From Burkholderiales bacterium (GTDB lineage: Bacteria > Pseudomonadota > Gammaproteobacteria > Burkholderiales > SG8-39): a DNA stretch of 64,000 bases. The stretch is taken from NCBI GenBank assembly GCA_014860445.1, contig JACZJT010000071.1, forward strand, positions 1-64,000, read 5' to 3'. Below, one piece after another: positions 48,624 to 57,133 of this stretch. Both the position numbers and the translations under genes were made by a program. Within the stretch, counting starts at the first letter, position 1. Each line of letters starts with the position of its first letter. The notes under the pieces are model-generated. The model did not search any database, had not been told where the DNA came from, and saw nothing but the letters and a program-made list of their open reading frames with translations.

Positions 48624-48964
48624 CTATGCCAGTGCTGTCCTGGTCAATTCAATGCATTCGTCGAAACTTCGGCGGTAATCAAGAACTTCAAGCGCCGCGA
48701 AAGTTTCTCTCAGTGCGACTTCCTGCGAGGCGATGTTTGCAAGTATGACGTCCCGGCGGTCTTGCAGGATGGGCTGGATCTGCCACAGTGCCTCCGGCTC
48801 CTTCTCCACCACCATGGCCAGATCGAAGATGTCTCGCGCTGTAAAACGATCCCCTCTGTGCCAAACCTTCTTCGCGATGACTTCACAGACGTCTCGACCT
48901 GAACCTCGCGCTCGAACAGGATCTCGATGGCCGTGGCATTTTCAGTCAGTGGCGCGGACGTCAT
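48624..48964 (-). pseudogene. Frameshifted AbiEii-like nucleotidyltransferase fragment
   Basis: Two frames on the minus strand join to a single protein ending. From the ATG at 48964 one reads MTSAPLTENATAIEILFERE then QVETSV; a 1-nt shift near 48870 lets the reading continue as EVIAKKVWHRGDRF, FTARDIFDLAMVVEKEPEAL and on to the stop at 48624. This matches the C-terminal part of AbiEii/AbiGii-type nucleotidyltransferase toxins (KKxxHRGxxFxxRDIFDL). The N-terminal catalytic part is missing. It overlaps the XRE gene, its likely antitoxin. Confidence 0.55.
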
Positions 48965-49412
48965 GGGCGATCTTCCCCAGGTTCTTCTCGACCCTTCCGG
49001 GTTTGGTCCATTTGGCTGCTTCGCCAACCAAGCCTTGCAGCAACTCGGGTGCGGCCTCGTCCAATAGCGCACGCAGATGCGGCCGTTTGCCGACAGGCGG
49101 CTTTCCCGTGAGCAGCGCGTGGATGAGTTCGTCCTCGGTAAGCGCGTTCTTATAGCTTACATTGGCCGTGGTGCACGCCATGCGGATGAAATCCGGACGG
49201 CGGATTTCGCGGACCGGCTGAACGGCAAGATCGAGCCGCAGCGCTTCGAGAATCGCAAGAACCTTCCTGACGCCCAGATCCGGGAACAAGCCGTTCTCCA
49301 ACTGGTTGAGCGTAGTTCGGGACAGCCCGGCCGCTTTTGCAAGTTGAGCCTGCGTCAGTCCGCGTTCGAGCCGCGTCTGCCGAATCTCGTAGCCTAGCTC
49401 CTGCAGTCTCAC
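48942..49412 (-). CDS. XRE-family regulator/antitoxin
   Basis: A 156-residue protein: N-terminal helix-turn-helix at ~8-60 (RQTRLERGLTQAQLAKAAGLS, then TTLNQLENGLFPDLG) and a C-terminal ~90-residue partner-binding region (LTEDELIHALLTGKPPVG). Start GTG at 49412 with ggagg six nt upstream. In complete loci such a gene pairs with the AbiEii-like nucleotidyltransferase that follows; here the partner is broken, so this may be an orphan. Confidence 0.82.
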   Translation of the reverse strand: MRLQELGYEIRQTRLERGLTQAQLAKAAGLSRTTLNQLENGLFPDLGVRKVLAILEALRLDLAVQPVREIRRPDFIRMACTTANVSYKNALTEDELIHALLTGKPPVGKRPHLRALLDEAAPELLQGLVGEAAKWTKPGRVEKNLGKIAHDVRATD

Positions 49413-49429
49413 CGGAGACCTCCAATAAG

Positions 49430-49450
49430 TTATATATGTTGAACATTATA
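49430..49450 (-). promoter_or_regulatory. AT-rich palindrome upstream of the XRE gene
   Basis: atgtt-g-aacat (49436-49446) is a perfect 5-1-5 inverted repeat 24 nt before the GTG of the XRE gene, a reasonable operator for autoregulation. Confidence 0.4.
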
Positions 49451-49537
49451 GTAATACCAGGTAATTTTCAAGCCCTTGAAATACAGCGCGCTCCGCGTCT
49501 TACAAATCTGAAAAGCGCGAAGCTCTACAGGGTGCGC

Positions 49538-49567
49538 TTGACACTATTAATAACACTATAGTACTAT
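49538..49567 (+). promoter_or_regulatory. Putative promoter of the RHH-RAMA gene
   Basis: ttgaca (49538-49543), 18 nt, tactat (49562-49567), about 50 nt before the ATG of the small RAMA protein. The surrounding 100 nt is much AT-richer than the genome. Confidence 0.5.
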
Positions 49568-49615
49568 TATACTTTCCAGGAACACAAGCGCGTTCAACTT
49601 GCGGGAGTGGCATCC

Positions 49616-50014
49616 ATGAGAACCATTGAAGTGGACTTTGACGTGTATAAGGCCCTGACCATGCGTCGCGCTGCCGAGGAAATCACGGAAAACGACGTTC
49701 TGCGCGAATTGCTCGGCCTTACCCGCAGCGACAAGTCCCGCCCCGCCGCCAACGCTGCGACACCGGGCGATTGGGTCACCAAAGGCGTTCGATTCCCTGT
49801 CGGAACAGAATTCCGGGCGAACTACAAGGGGCAAACCTACCTCGGGCGCGTCGAGGGCGCGGCACTCGTCCTGAAAGGCGAGCGCTTCGATACGCCTTCC
49901 GCGGCGGCAATGTCTATTACCAGGAATCCAGTCAACGGCTGGACCTTTTGGGAATGCAGATTGCCGGGTCAGGCGTCCTGGCAAATGCTCAAGACGCTGC
50001 GCAAGATCGTCTGA
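49616..50014 (+). CDS. RHH-like N-terminus plus RAMA-domain protein
   Basis: A 132-residue protein of two parts. Residues 1-36 (RTIEVDFDVYKAL, then ENDVLRELLGL) look like a SeqA-type ribbon-helix-helix N-terminus that mediates dimerisation or DNA binding. Residues ~60-130 (FPVGTEFRANYKGQTYLGRV, LVLKGERFDTPSAAA, GWTFWEC) match the RAMA domain, a small fold found beside restriction-modification enzymes and thought to read DNA modification. The ATG at 49616 has gggag upstream; an in-frame GTG at 49607 is an alternative. Confidence 0.72.
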   Translation: MRTIEVDFDVYKALTMRRAAEEITENDVLRELLGLTRSDKSRPAANAATPGDWVTKGVRFPVGTEFRANYKGQTYLGRVEGAALVLKGERFDTPSAAAMSITRNPVNGWTFWECRLPGQASWQMLKTLRKIV

Positions 50015-50071
50015 GCCGTGCATATGGCAGGTGCGCGCAGCACATTAAACTTCAGTGCCGCCGCGTCCTGC

Positions 50072-51694
50072 TCAGTGCGCCGCACCGCTGGGTGCGGGCC
50101 ATCCTTCGATCGCTACGTTCACGCAGGCCACTTTGCCGCTGCGCACCGCACGGCCCAGTGCGGCGTCCAGGTCGGCCGGGGCGGCGACATACTCCCCGTG
50201 CCCACCCAGACCCTCGACGGCGAGATCGTAGCGCGCGCCGCTGAGCGTGCAGCCGATCAGCCGCTCGGGCCCGTAATCGCGCAGCTGGATTTGATGCTCG
50301 GCATTCCAGCATGCGTCGTTGCCGATGACGACGACGAATGGGGTCTTTTCACGCACCGCCGTCTCAAACTCGGCAAAGTGAAAACCCACGGTCCCGTCCC
50401 CCATCACGGCAACGATCATCGCATCGGGCTTCGCCTTCCTTGCCGCCACGCCGAAGCATAGCGATCCGCCGATCGCGCCCGAGGTCCCGTTGATCAGCCG
50501 ATAAGTGCCGCTGGTGCCGGCCTGCGCCCATTGGCCGAACTCACCGCCGTCGATGATGAGTACGGATTCCGACGCCGCCGCCAGCTGACGCTGAATCGCG
50601 GCGCTCAATTGCGCGGGTGTGATCTTGCCGGCGCAGGCCCCGCTTGCGGGCGGAAGGCTCCGCGCGGCGAGCAGTTTGTTCACTTCGTCCCGCCAGCCGC
50701 TGCGTTCGACGCCACCGGTGCCCGCCTCGCAAAGCGCAGCTGCCGCCGTAACGGGGTCGGCGGCAAAGGCGAAGCGCAGGCGCTTGCCGAGGTTCAGACG
50801 GGCGCGCCTGCGCTCCCCCGTTTCCGCATCGACCACGATCCATTTGCACTTTTCGTCGCATACGGCGGTGCTGCCAAAGCCCAGCGTATAGTCGATCGGC
50901 TTGCCCAGGCTGAGCACCACATCGGCTTTCGCGAGCACCCGGGAAAATTCGCCCAGCGAAGGATCCTTGAGTCCGCGGGGGCTTTCCATCGCGACTACGG
51001 GCGCATCCATCGCATCGGCCAATGCCGCTAGCGCGCCCCCCTGGCGGGTGGCGCTCATCAGGGGGCCGCAAACGATCAGCGGTTGCTTGGCAGCCGCCAG
51101 GATGCGCGCAATGCGCGTTACATCGACGGGCCTGAGCGCAGCCGGCTCGGCGCGCAGCGCAGACTGCTCCGGCAGCTCAGCGCCGCCGGCGTCCGCCTGC
51201 ACCACGTCGAAGGGCAGCGCCACATGCACCGGCCCCGGCCTTCCGGACAGGGCAGTGCGAATCGCCCTGGCAATGTCGTGCCCCATGCGCTTGGCAGAGC
51301 GCGCCCGAAACGACAGCTTGGTCAAGGGTGCGGTCATCGGCACCTGATCGAGTTCCTGAAACGCGCCCTTCCCGTCCTGTGCGATCGCGGAGTCGCCCGT
51401 CAGAAACAGCACCGGACATTCGGCGCGGCGCGCAGAGAATAACGGCCCGAGCGCATTCGCAGCGCCCGGCGCGGCGGTGACCATGCAAACCCCCAATTGC
51501 CCGGTCAGCTGCGCCCAGGCGATCGCCATGAACACCGCGGCCGCTTCGTGCCGCGTATGAATGATCTCGATCCCGGCGTCGATGCATGCGTCGTACAAAG
51601 GCATGATCTGGTTGCCCGACAGCGAAAATATCTTCGTCACGCCCGCCGCCGCCAGCGTCTGCACCAGCAGGTCCGCGCCTCTCGTCTTCTTCAT
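50072..51694 (-). CDS. Thiamine diphosphate-dependent enzyme (acetolactate synthase-like)
   Basis: A 540-residue ThDP enzyme with the usual three domains: the catalytic Glu in IIHTRHEAAAVFMA (residues ~44-57), the central domain (VDVTRIARILAAAKQPLIVCG) and the ThDP-binding GDGTVGFHFAEFETAV closing with IGNDACW. It is in the acetolactate synthase/benzoylformate decarboxylase/oxalyl-CoA-like superfamily; the reaction cannot be fixed from sequence. It may decarboxylate a 2-keto acid. Divergent from the dehydrogenase gene downstream. Confidence 0.85.
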   Translation of the reverse strand: MKKTRGADLLVQTLAAAGVTKIFSLSGNQIMPLYDACIDAGIEIIHTRHEAAAVFMAIAWAQLTGQLGVCMVTAAPGAANALGPLFSARRAECPVLFLTGDSAIAQDGKGAFQELDQVPMTAPLTKLSFRARSAKRMGHDIARAIRTALSGRPGPVHVALPFDVVQADAGGAELPEQSALRAEPAALRPVDVTRIARILAAAKQPLIVCGPLMSATRQGGALAALADAMDAPVVAMESPRGLKDPSLGEFSRVLAKADVVLSLGKPIDYTLGFGSTAVCDEKCKWIVVDAETGERRRARLNLGKRLRFAFAADPVTAAAALCEAGTGGVERSGWRDEVNKLLAARSLPPASGACAGKITPAQLSAAIQRQLAAASESVLIIDGGEFGQWAQAGTSGTYRLINGTSGAIGGSLCFGVAARKAKPDAMIVAVMGDGTVGFHFAEFETAVREKTPFVVVIGNDACWNAEHQIQLRDYGPERLIGCTLSGARYDLAVEGLGGHGEYVAAPADLDAALGRAVRSGKVACVNVAIEGWPAPSGAAH

Positions 51695-52293
51695 TTTTCT
51701 TCCTTACACCCGCGTTTGCGGAATTGCACACGCGACGCTGCCCGTTTGCGAAAACCGATGATCCGTACTTCGGTCAAGTCAATTGCCTTTCTTCATGTTC
51801 GTCATTCTCCATGATTTGACGGACCTCTCTACTTTTTAGAGTGGTATGGCTGGCGGGAGCAGCTCAATTGTTCAAGCCCGCCGCATCGGCTTGGGATGCG
51901 CGCATGATAGCCGACTCGAAGACTGCATGAGCCGGCCTGCGCGTTCATACGCCATGCGCAGACGAGAAGCAGGGCCCCGGATCGTCGACAGCCGACTTGC
52001 CATTTTTGACTACGCCGCTGCCGCAACATCCGGTGGTGCCTGATTCTACGAAAAACAATGTTTGTTATTCATCCGCCTCAAAGCGAGCAGGTCCCCTCGC
52101 CCCGCTCCGCGGGGAGAGGGACAGGGTGAGGGGCGCTCCCTTTCTTGGAGACCTCGGAAGCGCTTGCTACAATGGCGCCCGAGCGGGACGGCGGACAGGC
52201 ATGCAGGCTGCCGGGCCGTGGCGGCCGGCGTCCGCGACTATCCTTCCCTCCTTTCAAACAGTGCCCAGGCGCTGGAACATGACCGGAGCCCCG
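51695..52293. other. Non-coding stretch between divergent genes
   Basis: About 600 nt with no supported gene. Its right half, from 51931, is taken up by the first copy of a long direct repeat. Confidence 0.5.
51931..52136 (+). repeat. Long direct repeat, copy A
   Basis: About 206 nt that can be followed base by base in a second copy at 53345-53551: gccggcctgcgcg at the left end, gccattttt, cctgattctacgaaaaacaa in the middle and ggggagagggacagggtgag at the right end. Identity is roughly 80% by eye. It lies upstream of the hydroxyacid dehydrogenase gene. Confidence 0.85.
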
Positions 52294-53319
52294 ATGGCAG
52301 ACAACATCCAGCAGGTGTATGTGATTCAAGGGCGCATTCTGCGCGACTACGCAGATCTGCACACCGTGCTGGCGCAGCTTCCGCTGCGCGTGACCGTCCT
52401 GCCATTCCTCACCACGGAGGACGAGGTGATTGCGCGCACGCGCGATGCGGTCGCGCTGGTGGTCGCGTCCTCGCCGGTCGGCCGCAAAGTCATGTCCGCG
52501 CTCGAGAACCTCAAGGTCGTGCTGCGCACGGGCGTAGGCTACGACGTCATCGACATCCCCGCCGCCACCGAGTTGGGCGTCGTCGCGGTGAACATCCCGG
52601 ACCTCTGGGTGCGCGAGGTCGCCAACCACACCATGGGGCTGCTCCTCGCCTGGAACCGCAAGCTCATCGCGCAAGACCGCGACGTGCACGCGGGCAGCTG
52701 GAGCCCGGGGATCCCCGGCGCGTGGACGGGCTCGGTGTACGGGGAGACGGTGGGCATCGTCGGCCTGGGCAACATCGGCAGCGCCTTTGCCCGGCGCGCG
52801 GCCGCCTTCGAGGCAAAAATCATTGCCCACGATCCCTACGTCGAGGACGCGCACTTCAAGGCGCTCGGCGTCGAGCGCGTATCACTCGAGGCGCTGGCCG
52901 AGCGCGCCGACTACGTATCCGTGCACACGCCGCTCAATGCCGAGACGCACCATCTCATCAACGAAGCCTTCCTGCGCCGCATGAAACCGACGGCCATGCT
53001 CATCAACACCGCGCGCGGCCCGGTGGTGGACGAACAGGCGCTGGCGCGGGCGCTGACAGCGAAGCAGCTGGCGGGCGCTGCGCTCGACGTGTGGGAGCGC
53101 GAGCCCGTCCCAGGCGACAGCCCGCTGCTGCGCATGGACAACGTCATCGCTACGCCGCATGCGGCCTACTACTCGACCTCCGCCGTAGCCCGGATACCGC
53201 GCCGGTGCGGCGAGGAACTCGTGCGCGCCCTCACCGGCCAGCAGCCGCTCAACGTGATCAACCCAGAGGTCTACGCACCCGGGGCGGCGCGCCGGGGCGG
53301 CGATCTGCCGACACTTTAG
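52294..53319 (+). CDS. D-isomer-specific 2-hydroxyacid dehydrogenase
   Basis: A 341-residue NAD-dependent enzyme: catalytic Arg in LRTGVGYDVID, Rossmann motif VGIVGLGNIGSAFARRA, INTARGPVVDEQALARAL and Glu-His pair in DVWEREPV and TPHAAYYS. It interconverts a 2-keto acid and its D-hydroxy acid. The ATG at 52294 has cggag six nt upstream; an ATG at 52279 is also possible, whereas the long frame from 51997 runs through repeat A. Flanked by direct repeats on both sides. Confidence 0.92.
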   Translation: MADNIQQVYVIQGRILRDYADLHTVLAQLPLRVTVLPFLTTEDEVIARTRDAVALVVASSPVGRKVMSALENLKVVLRTGVGYDVIDIPAATELGVVAVNIPDLWVREVANHTMGLLLAWNRKLIAQDRDVHAGSWSPGIPGAWTGSVYGETVGIVGLGNIGSAFARRAAAFEAKIIAHDPYVEDAHFKALGVERVSLEALAERADYVSVHTPLNAETHHLINEAFLRRMKPTAMLINTARGPVVDEQALARALTAKQLAGAALDVWEREPVPGDSPLLRMDNVIATPHAAYYSTSAVARIPRRCGEELVRALTGQQPLNVINPEVYAPGAARRGGDLPTL

Positions 53320-53344
53320 CGAATGCTTGCTGACATCGTCTGAT

Positions 53345-53551
53345 GCCGGCCTGCGCGCTCGTGCGCCATGTGCAGAAGAGAAGCGGGGCCCCGGTGCGCC
53401 GAGAGCGAACTAGCCATTTTTGCCTATCACGTAGGCCGATACATTAGGCCACGCCTGATTCTACGAAAAACAATGTTCGTAATTTATCCGCCTCAGAACG
53501 TGCCGGTCTCCTCGCCCCGCTTCGCGGGGAGAGGGACAGGGTGAGGGGCGC
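53345..53551 (+). repeat. Long direct repeat, copy B
   Basis: The second copy of the ~206-nt repeat that lies before the dehydrogenase (51931-52136), in the same orientation. Together they bracket the dehydrogenase gene. Confidence 0.85.
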
Positions 53552-53561
53552 GGCTCGTTGT

Positions 53562-53849
53562 CTACGCGACTTCCAGAACCAGGCGCTTGCCGCATGCCTT
53601 GACGTATTTGCGCAGCGTTGCGACCGAGGGCGAGTGCTTTCCGGTTGCGAGCGCACGCTCCATGCGCGCGACCGCGGGAGCCTGGGTTCCCATGCGCTTG
53701 GCGACTTGCGCCTGGGTAAGGCCCGCCTCTTGACGCGCCTTGAGCAGCGCGTCGAGCAAGGCAAATTCCTCGCGTTCCAGTCGCCCCACTTCAGCGCGCA
53801 CTCCGGGGCGGCGCATCAGCTTTTTTACGATTTGATCATGGGTTTTCAT
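53562..53849 (-). CDS. HigA-type XRE antitoxin
   Basis: A 95-residue protein with a C-terminal HTH (EAGLTQAQVAKRMGTQ, then VARMERALATGKHSPSVATLRKY) typical of HigA antitoxins. Its ATG overlaps the stop of the toxin gene by 14 nt; toxin-first order is typical of higBA loci. Confidence 0.85.
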   Translation of the reverse strand: MKTHDQIVKKLMRRPGVRAEVGRLEREEFALLDALLKARQEAGLTQAQVAKRMGTQAPAVARMERALATGKHSPSVATLRKYVKACGKRLVLEVA

Positions 53850-54168
53850 GTTTGACTTCCTTCATTCGGGCCTCAGCGATCCAGCGTTCACGCGGCGGCG
53901 TCTTGTCGGTCTTCTTGATAAAGCTGTGCAACATGACGACCCGCCTGCCAACAAGGGTGCAGAAAAACACGCGCGCGATTCCTTCGGCACCCTTCAACCT
54001 GAGCTCGAACAGGCCTTCACCGAAGGCTTTGGTGTGAGGCTCGCCAAGGTTCGGTCCAAGCGCAGCGATGCGGCGGGTCAACACGATGTACCGGGCGGCG
54101 AGCGTGTCGGGCAGGTTCATGATGTCCGCCTGCACGGTCTCACTGTAGTAAGTGATCGTGTAGTCCAC
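53836..54168 (-). CDS. HigB/RelE-type toxin (Gp49-like)
   Basis: A 110-residue member of the RelE superfamily, HigB/Gp49 branch: TLAARYIVLTRRIAALG, then EGLFELRLKGAEGIARVFFCT and VVMLHSFIKKTDKTPPRE. Such toxins cut mRNA at the ribosome. The stop overlaps the antitoxin start by 14 nt. Confidence 0.87.
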   Translation of the reverse strand: MDYTITYYSETVQADIMNLPDTLAARYIVLTRRIAALGPNLGEPHTKAFGEGLFELRLKGAEGIARVFFCTLVGRRVVMLHSFIKKTDKTPPRERWIAEARMKEVKHENP

Positions 54169-54177
54169 GGCTGAATA

Positions 54178-54193
54178 ATAACAAATATGTTAT
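54178..54193 (-). promoter_or_regulatory. Palindromic operator upstream of higBA
   Basis: ataaca-aata-tgttat is a perfect 6-bp inverted repeat about 10 nt before the toxin start and is the obvious binding site for the antitoxin. Confidence 0.55.
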
Positions 54194-54460
54194 CTGCGCA
54201 CAAGTAAAACGCCTTGAGCACACGCCCGCGTGGCGGACGGTACGAATAAAAGCGAGGGCGCTTCTGACTTTAGAGGAAGTTGTGGAGTGGAGGAGGATCG
54301 AACAATACCTGGAGCACCGCATGTATGCTTGATCCTGCGAGTTCGAAAACTCTAGATGCCCCCTAACATGCCCCCACCATGACGATGCTTTACAGTCGGT
54401 TGTCAACACGCCGTAGTGTGCTATATGAACGCCACCGTCTCCTTCATATAATTGATTGGA
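54194..54460. other. Gene-free junction, possible integration site remnant
   Basis: About 270 nt with no supported gene between the HigBA locus and the defence-like island. At 54354-54377 the sequence tgccccctaacatgccccc is a short direct repeat of a kind often found next to tyrosine-recombinase islands. Base composition falls to the right of this point. No integrase gene is present. Confidence 0.35.
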
Positions 54461-55432
54461 TCAGCCATCACCAATATCTAGCTTCCCTTGCAGCTGCGCA
54501 TGATGAATGCTACACAATCCATTCATGTCCTGGTCCAGACTATCAAGCGAGTCACCGCAAACGACGCAGTTCTTATATATCCGCGTGGCGCCGCACGTCG
54601 CACACAAATCTTCAGCTTCCAAATAGGTCACCTTCCTGCATCGATAACATAAATACACAGGGGACCTCTCACCCGCCCACATAGCCTCTTCAATTTCTTG
54701 CTCATAACAGCGATCCACTGCATCTTCCGCCATTGAATCGTACAAACTTTTCGTATTACAAGCAGTGCAATGAAACTGTAAGTTCGGGAATGACTGCATT
54801 GGCGTCGCCGGATTTATCAAATCCGATTCACAATTAGAGCATCGAAGGTAGGTGGAGATCTTAAGTAAGGCCTTGCTCGGCCAACCGATCTTTGCAATTT
54901 CGCGCCGGCAATCTGTCAAGTTCTTGTCACGCGACAATGCCACGTTTGTTAGAACACGCCATGTATCGTTACCCAGAAGCTGAACCGGCTTACGCCCCAA
55001 TTGTGCACTAGTAAAGTCCCGGATGATCAAGAATGAATCCGCAATAAGCTCCATCAGGCGAGGGGCGCTTTCGCTTGTGGAGTGGTGCTCGATTTCATTT
55101 CTAATGGAAATAATGTCGTCGAACCGCTTCCACGCCACTTCTATCCTTAACGCGGAAAATCGTTCGCGGATTTGTTGCGCATCGACCGTCTTCCTTCCCT
55201 TGCCCCGAAATGACAGCACCCCATCCTTGCCAATGCATGGTTCAATTCTTTGTTTGATCAGCACTTCGTCTGAATCCGCGGGAGACATTTCCCGAAGCTT
55301 CTCCTTGAACAGCAATAGAACGCCGGCCGTGAGATTTCTAGTCGCTGAGAGCAGCCGCCTCGGGTCTCTAGACATATAGTCTTCGACTCCAATTTGGATA
55401 GATTGCACAGCGTTCTTTAGAATCGTATCCAC
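54461..55432 (-). CDS. HEPN-like protein with C-terminal zinc ribbons
   Basis: A 323-residue protein. The N-terminal ~150 residues are helical and contain R111-N-E-I-E-H116, the Rx4-6H motif of HEPN ribonucleases. The C-terminal half has paired cysteines C198/C201, C222/C225, C262/C265, C277/C280 and C289/C292, consistent with several zinc ribbons. HEPN domains in bacteria are typical of abortive-infection and toxin proteins that cut RNA, so a defence role is likely but inferred. It follows a GHKL ATPase gene by 12 nt on the same strand. Confidence 0.6.
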   Translation of the reverse strand: MDTILKNAVQSIQIGVEDYMSRDPRRLLSATRNLTAGVLLLFKEKLREMSPADSDEVLIKQRIEPCIGKDGVLSFRGKGRKTVDAQQIRERFSALRIEVAWKRFDDIISIRNEIEHHSTSESAPRLMELIADSFLIIRDFTSAQLGRKPVQLLGNDTWRVLTNVALSRDKNLTDCRREIAKIGWPSKALLKISTYLRCSNCESDLINPATPMQSFPNLQFHCTACNTKSLYDSMAEDAVDRCYEQEIEEAMWAGERSPVYLCYRCRKVTYLEAEDLCATCGATRIYKNCVVCGDSLDSLDQDMNGLCSIHHAQLQGKLDIGDG

Positions 55433-55444
55433 AAGGATAAACGA

Positions 55445-56830
55445 CTAGTTTTCATCCCGCCCAAAATGCTCATTCAAGATGCGTGCGACTTTCGAAAACG
55501 TTTTCGGGTCTAATTCCTCCTTAAGGACGGCGATTACTTCATCTAATAGCTCGTCTTTGGCTTCCTGCTGAATCTCCTCCACGTCGTACTTTGAGACCGC
55601 CCCAATCTGCTTCACCGCTTTCGTCTTAATATCAGTAACTCTATTTTCAAGCGAACGAAGTTGCGCTAACGCTTGGGCCTCCTCAGTCTTCATCGCTCTT
55701 GCAATTAGTCTATGGACTTTTGTCGTGGAGCTCGACAGATGAATAAACTCGTCTATATTGGCATTACCTGCATTTGACAACTTCTTGTGTTCTGTCTCAA
55801 GCTTGCGCACCTCCTCAGTTAGCGACTCCACTGATTGTTGAAGCTTCTTCGAGGTGGCATACGCCTGCTTGCCGAGCGCGTCGCACATCGACGACAGCTC
55901 CTCCCGGATTATCAGCCAGTTATCATCATCCTCAAACGCGTCTCGGCGAGCATTGGGCACCAAGAATGCAGGGTCAATAAATATCTCGCCTATGTACCAA
56001 TCATTAAAACGCGTGTAGCTCGTTCTCTGCTTCAAATTAGCAAAAATGTTGCTCGTTATATGAGTTTCGTCTATCTGAATATTTCTAACTCGGATGCGCA
56101 AGCCGCGACATTCTTCATTCTTTATAGCCCCAGACTCCGTAGGCATTCCTACCCATGCCCACCAGTGCTTTCCACGAAAGATACGATGTTCCGTGATCTC
56201 AACCGCGTTTGCCCCAACCGCATACTTCCGTCCATATGGTTTGAACACCTGTGTCTGGGCTTCGCCGTCACCGACGTAGACATTTGTTTCTTCAATTGGA
56301 TGTCTACGTGATTTGGCTTCCCCATGTATAGATGTTCGAAGGGGAAAGTCTTTTCGATAGGGAACCGGAGCGATTTGCCCCACAAACCGCCGCATGGCAT
56401 CGATATCTGTGCACTCGGCGGGCGCAGCGGTCGTGAATCCTTCCAGCACGACCTCAAAAAAATGCGCATCCTTTGAATGTCGACCACTCACCGTCGCTCT
56501 GACATGTTTGCGCAACAGTTCCTTTAGGCTAAATGGCGACAAATTGCTAGGTGACATATCCTTGCGTAGCCCTTTGCCATCGAATGTCACTGTTGTCTCG
56601 CGAGTCTCACCTTTTGCCTTTGTCCTGAAATGAACTGCGTCGGAGAAGGCAATTCCGGCCAAACGGCCAATTCCACGGAAGCCCGCCTCATGCTGATATC
56701 GCTTCTTGGAAGCGCCAATCGAAGTTAGTGTTTCCGCCGCAAGTTCTTGCGCAATTCCCACGCCGTTATCGTGAATCGTTATCCCCACAAACCTGACCAC
56801 CGGCAACGCACGCGCCAGGTTCCCTGTCAC
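55445..56830 (-). CDS. Hsp90-like GHKL ATPase, truncated at the N-terminus
   Basis: A 461-residue protein with the G1 box IHDNGVGIA (residues ~19-27) and G2 box GFRGIGRLAG (~50-59) of GHKL (gyrase/Hsp90/kinase/MutL) ATPases, a middle domain of the Hsp90-like type and a C-terminal coiled coil (~320-400). The N-box helix that should precede G1 by 40-60 residues is missing: the frame opens with GTG at 56830 and there is an in-frame stop 3 codons upstream. It may be inactive, or the N-box may have been lost through recombination near 56.83-57.0 kb. Confidence 0.62.
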   Translation of the reverse strand: MTGNLARALPVVRFVGITIHDNGVGIAQELAAETLTSIGASKKRYQHEAGFRGIGRLAGIAFSDAVHFRTKAKGETRETTVTFDGKGLRKDMSPSNLSPFSLKELLRKHVRATVSGRHSKDAHFFEVVLEGFTTAAPAECTDIDAMRRFVGQIAPVPYRKDFPLRTSIHGEAKSRRHPIEETNVYVGDGEAQTQVFKPYGRKYAVGANAVEITEHRIFRGKHWWAWVGMPTESGAIKNEECRGLRIRVRNIQIDETHITSNIFANLKQRTSYTRFNDWYIGEIFIDPAFLVPNARRDAFEDDDNWLIIREELSSMCDALGKQAYATSKKLQQSVESLTEEVRKLETEHKKLSNAGNANIDEFIHLSSSTTKVHRLIARAMKTEEAQALAQLRSLENRVTDIKTKAVKQIGAVSKYDVEEIQQEAKDELLDEVIAVLKEELDPKTFSKVARILNEHFGRDEN

Positions 56831-57006
56831 GCGGTTGCTTTAAGGCCGCTTACACATCCGCCTTCTGCTTTGGGCTTGAACGGCTCAATTGTTGCCATGG
56901 CTATCACCCCTTAAGCCAATTTCAACAAACCACGCCAGCCAACCTCTTTCTGTCATGGTTTGTCGATTTCAAATCAAACCCGTCTAACTAAATCCGGTTC
57001 TTCCCC

Positions 57007-57062
57007 CTTGTCATCCCCCGACGCCCTTGTTTCTTTGCGAAAGGGCGACGGGGGATGACAAG
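57007..57062. repeat. Long hairpin, 22-bp arms
   Basis: The arms at 57007-57028 and 57041-57062 are reverse complements with one mismatch, around a 12-nt loop. It lies between two genes of the island and could be a small non-autonomous mobile element or a transcription stop. Confidence 0.75.
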
Positions 57063-57113
57063 AACAAAGCGGAAGAAACCTAACCTTCTGCCGTCCACCC
57101 CACCAGTCCCCCC

Positions 57114-57133
57114 GCCCTTCCGTGAGGAAGGGG
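57114..57133 (+). promoter_or_regulatory. Small hairpin with GNRA-type loop upstream of radC-like gene
   Basis: cccttcc-gtga-ggaaggg forms a 7-bp stem with a gtga loop, about 45 nt before the RadC-like ATG. Could be part of its leader RNA; no function known. Confidence 0.4.

Noticed and set aside
54280..54375. tRNA- or tmRNA-like 3' end near the island boundary
   Set aside because: A short gttcgatcc motif and a semi-paired arm are present on the minus strand, but there is no complete cloverleaf, anticodon arm or matching acceptor stem.
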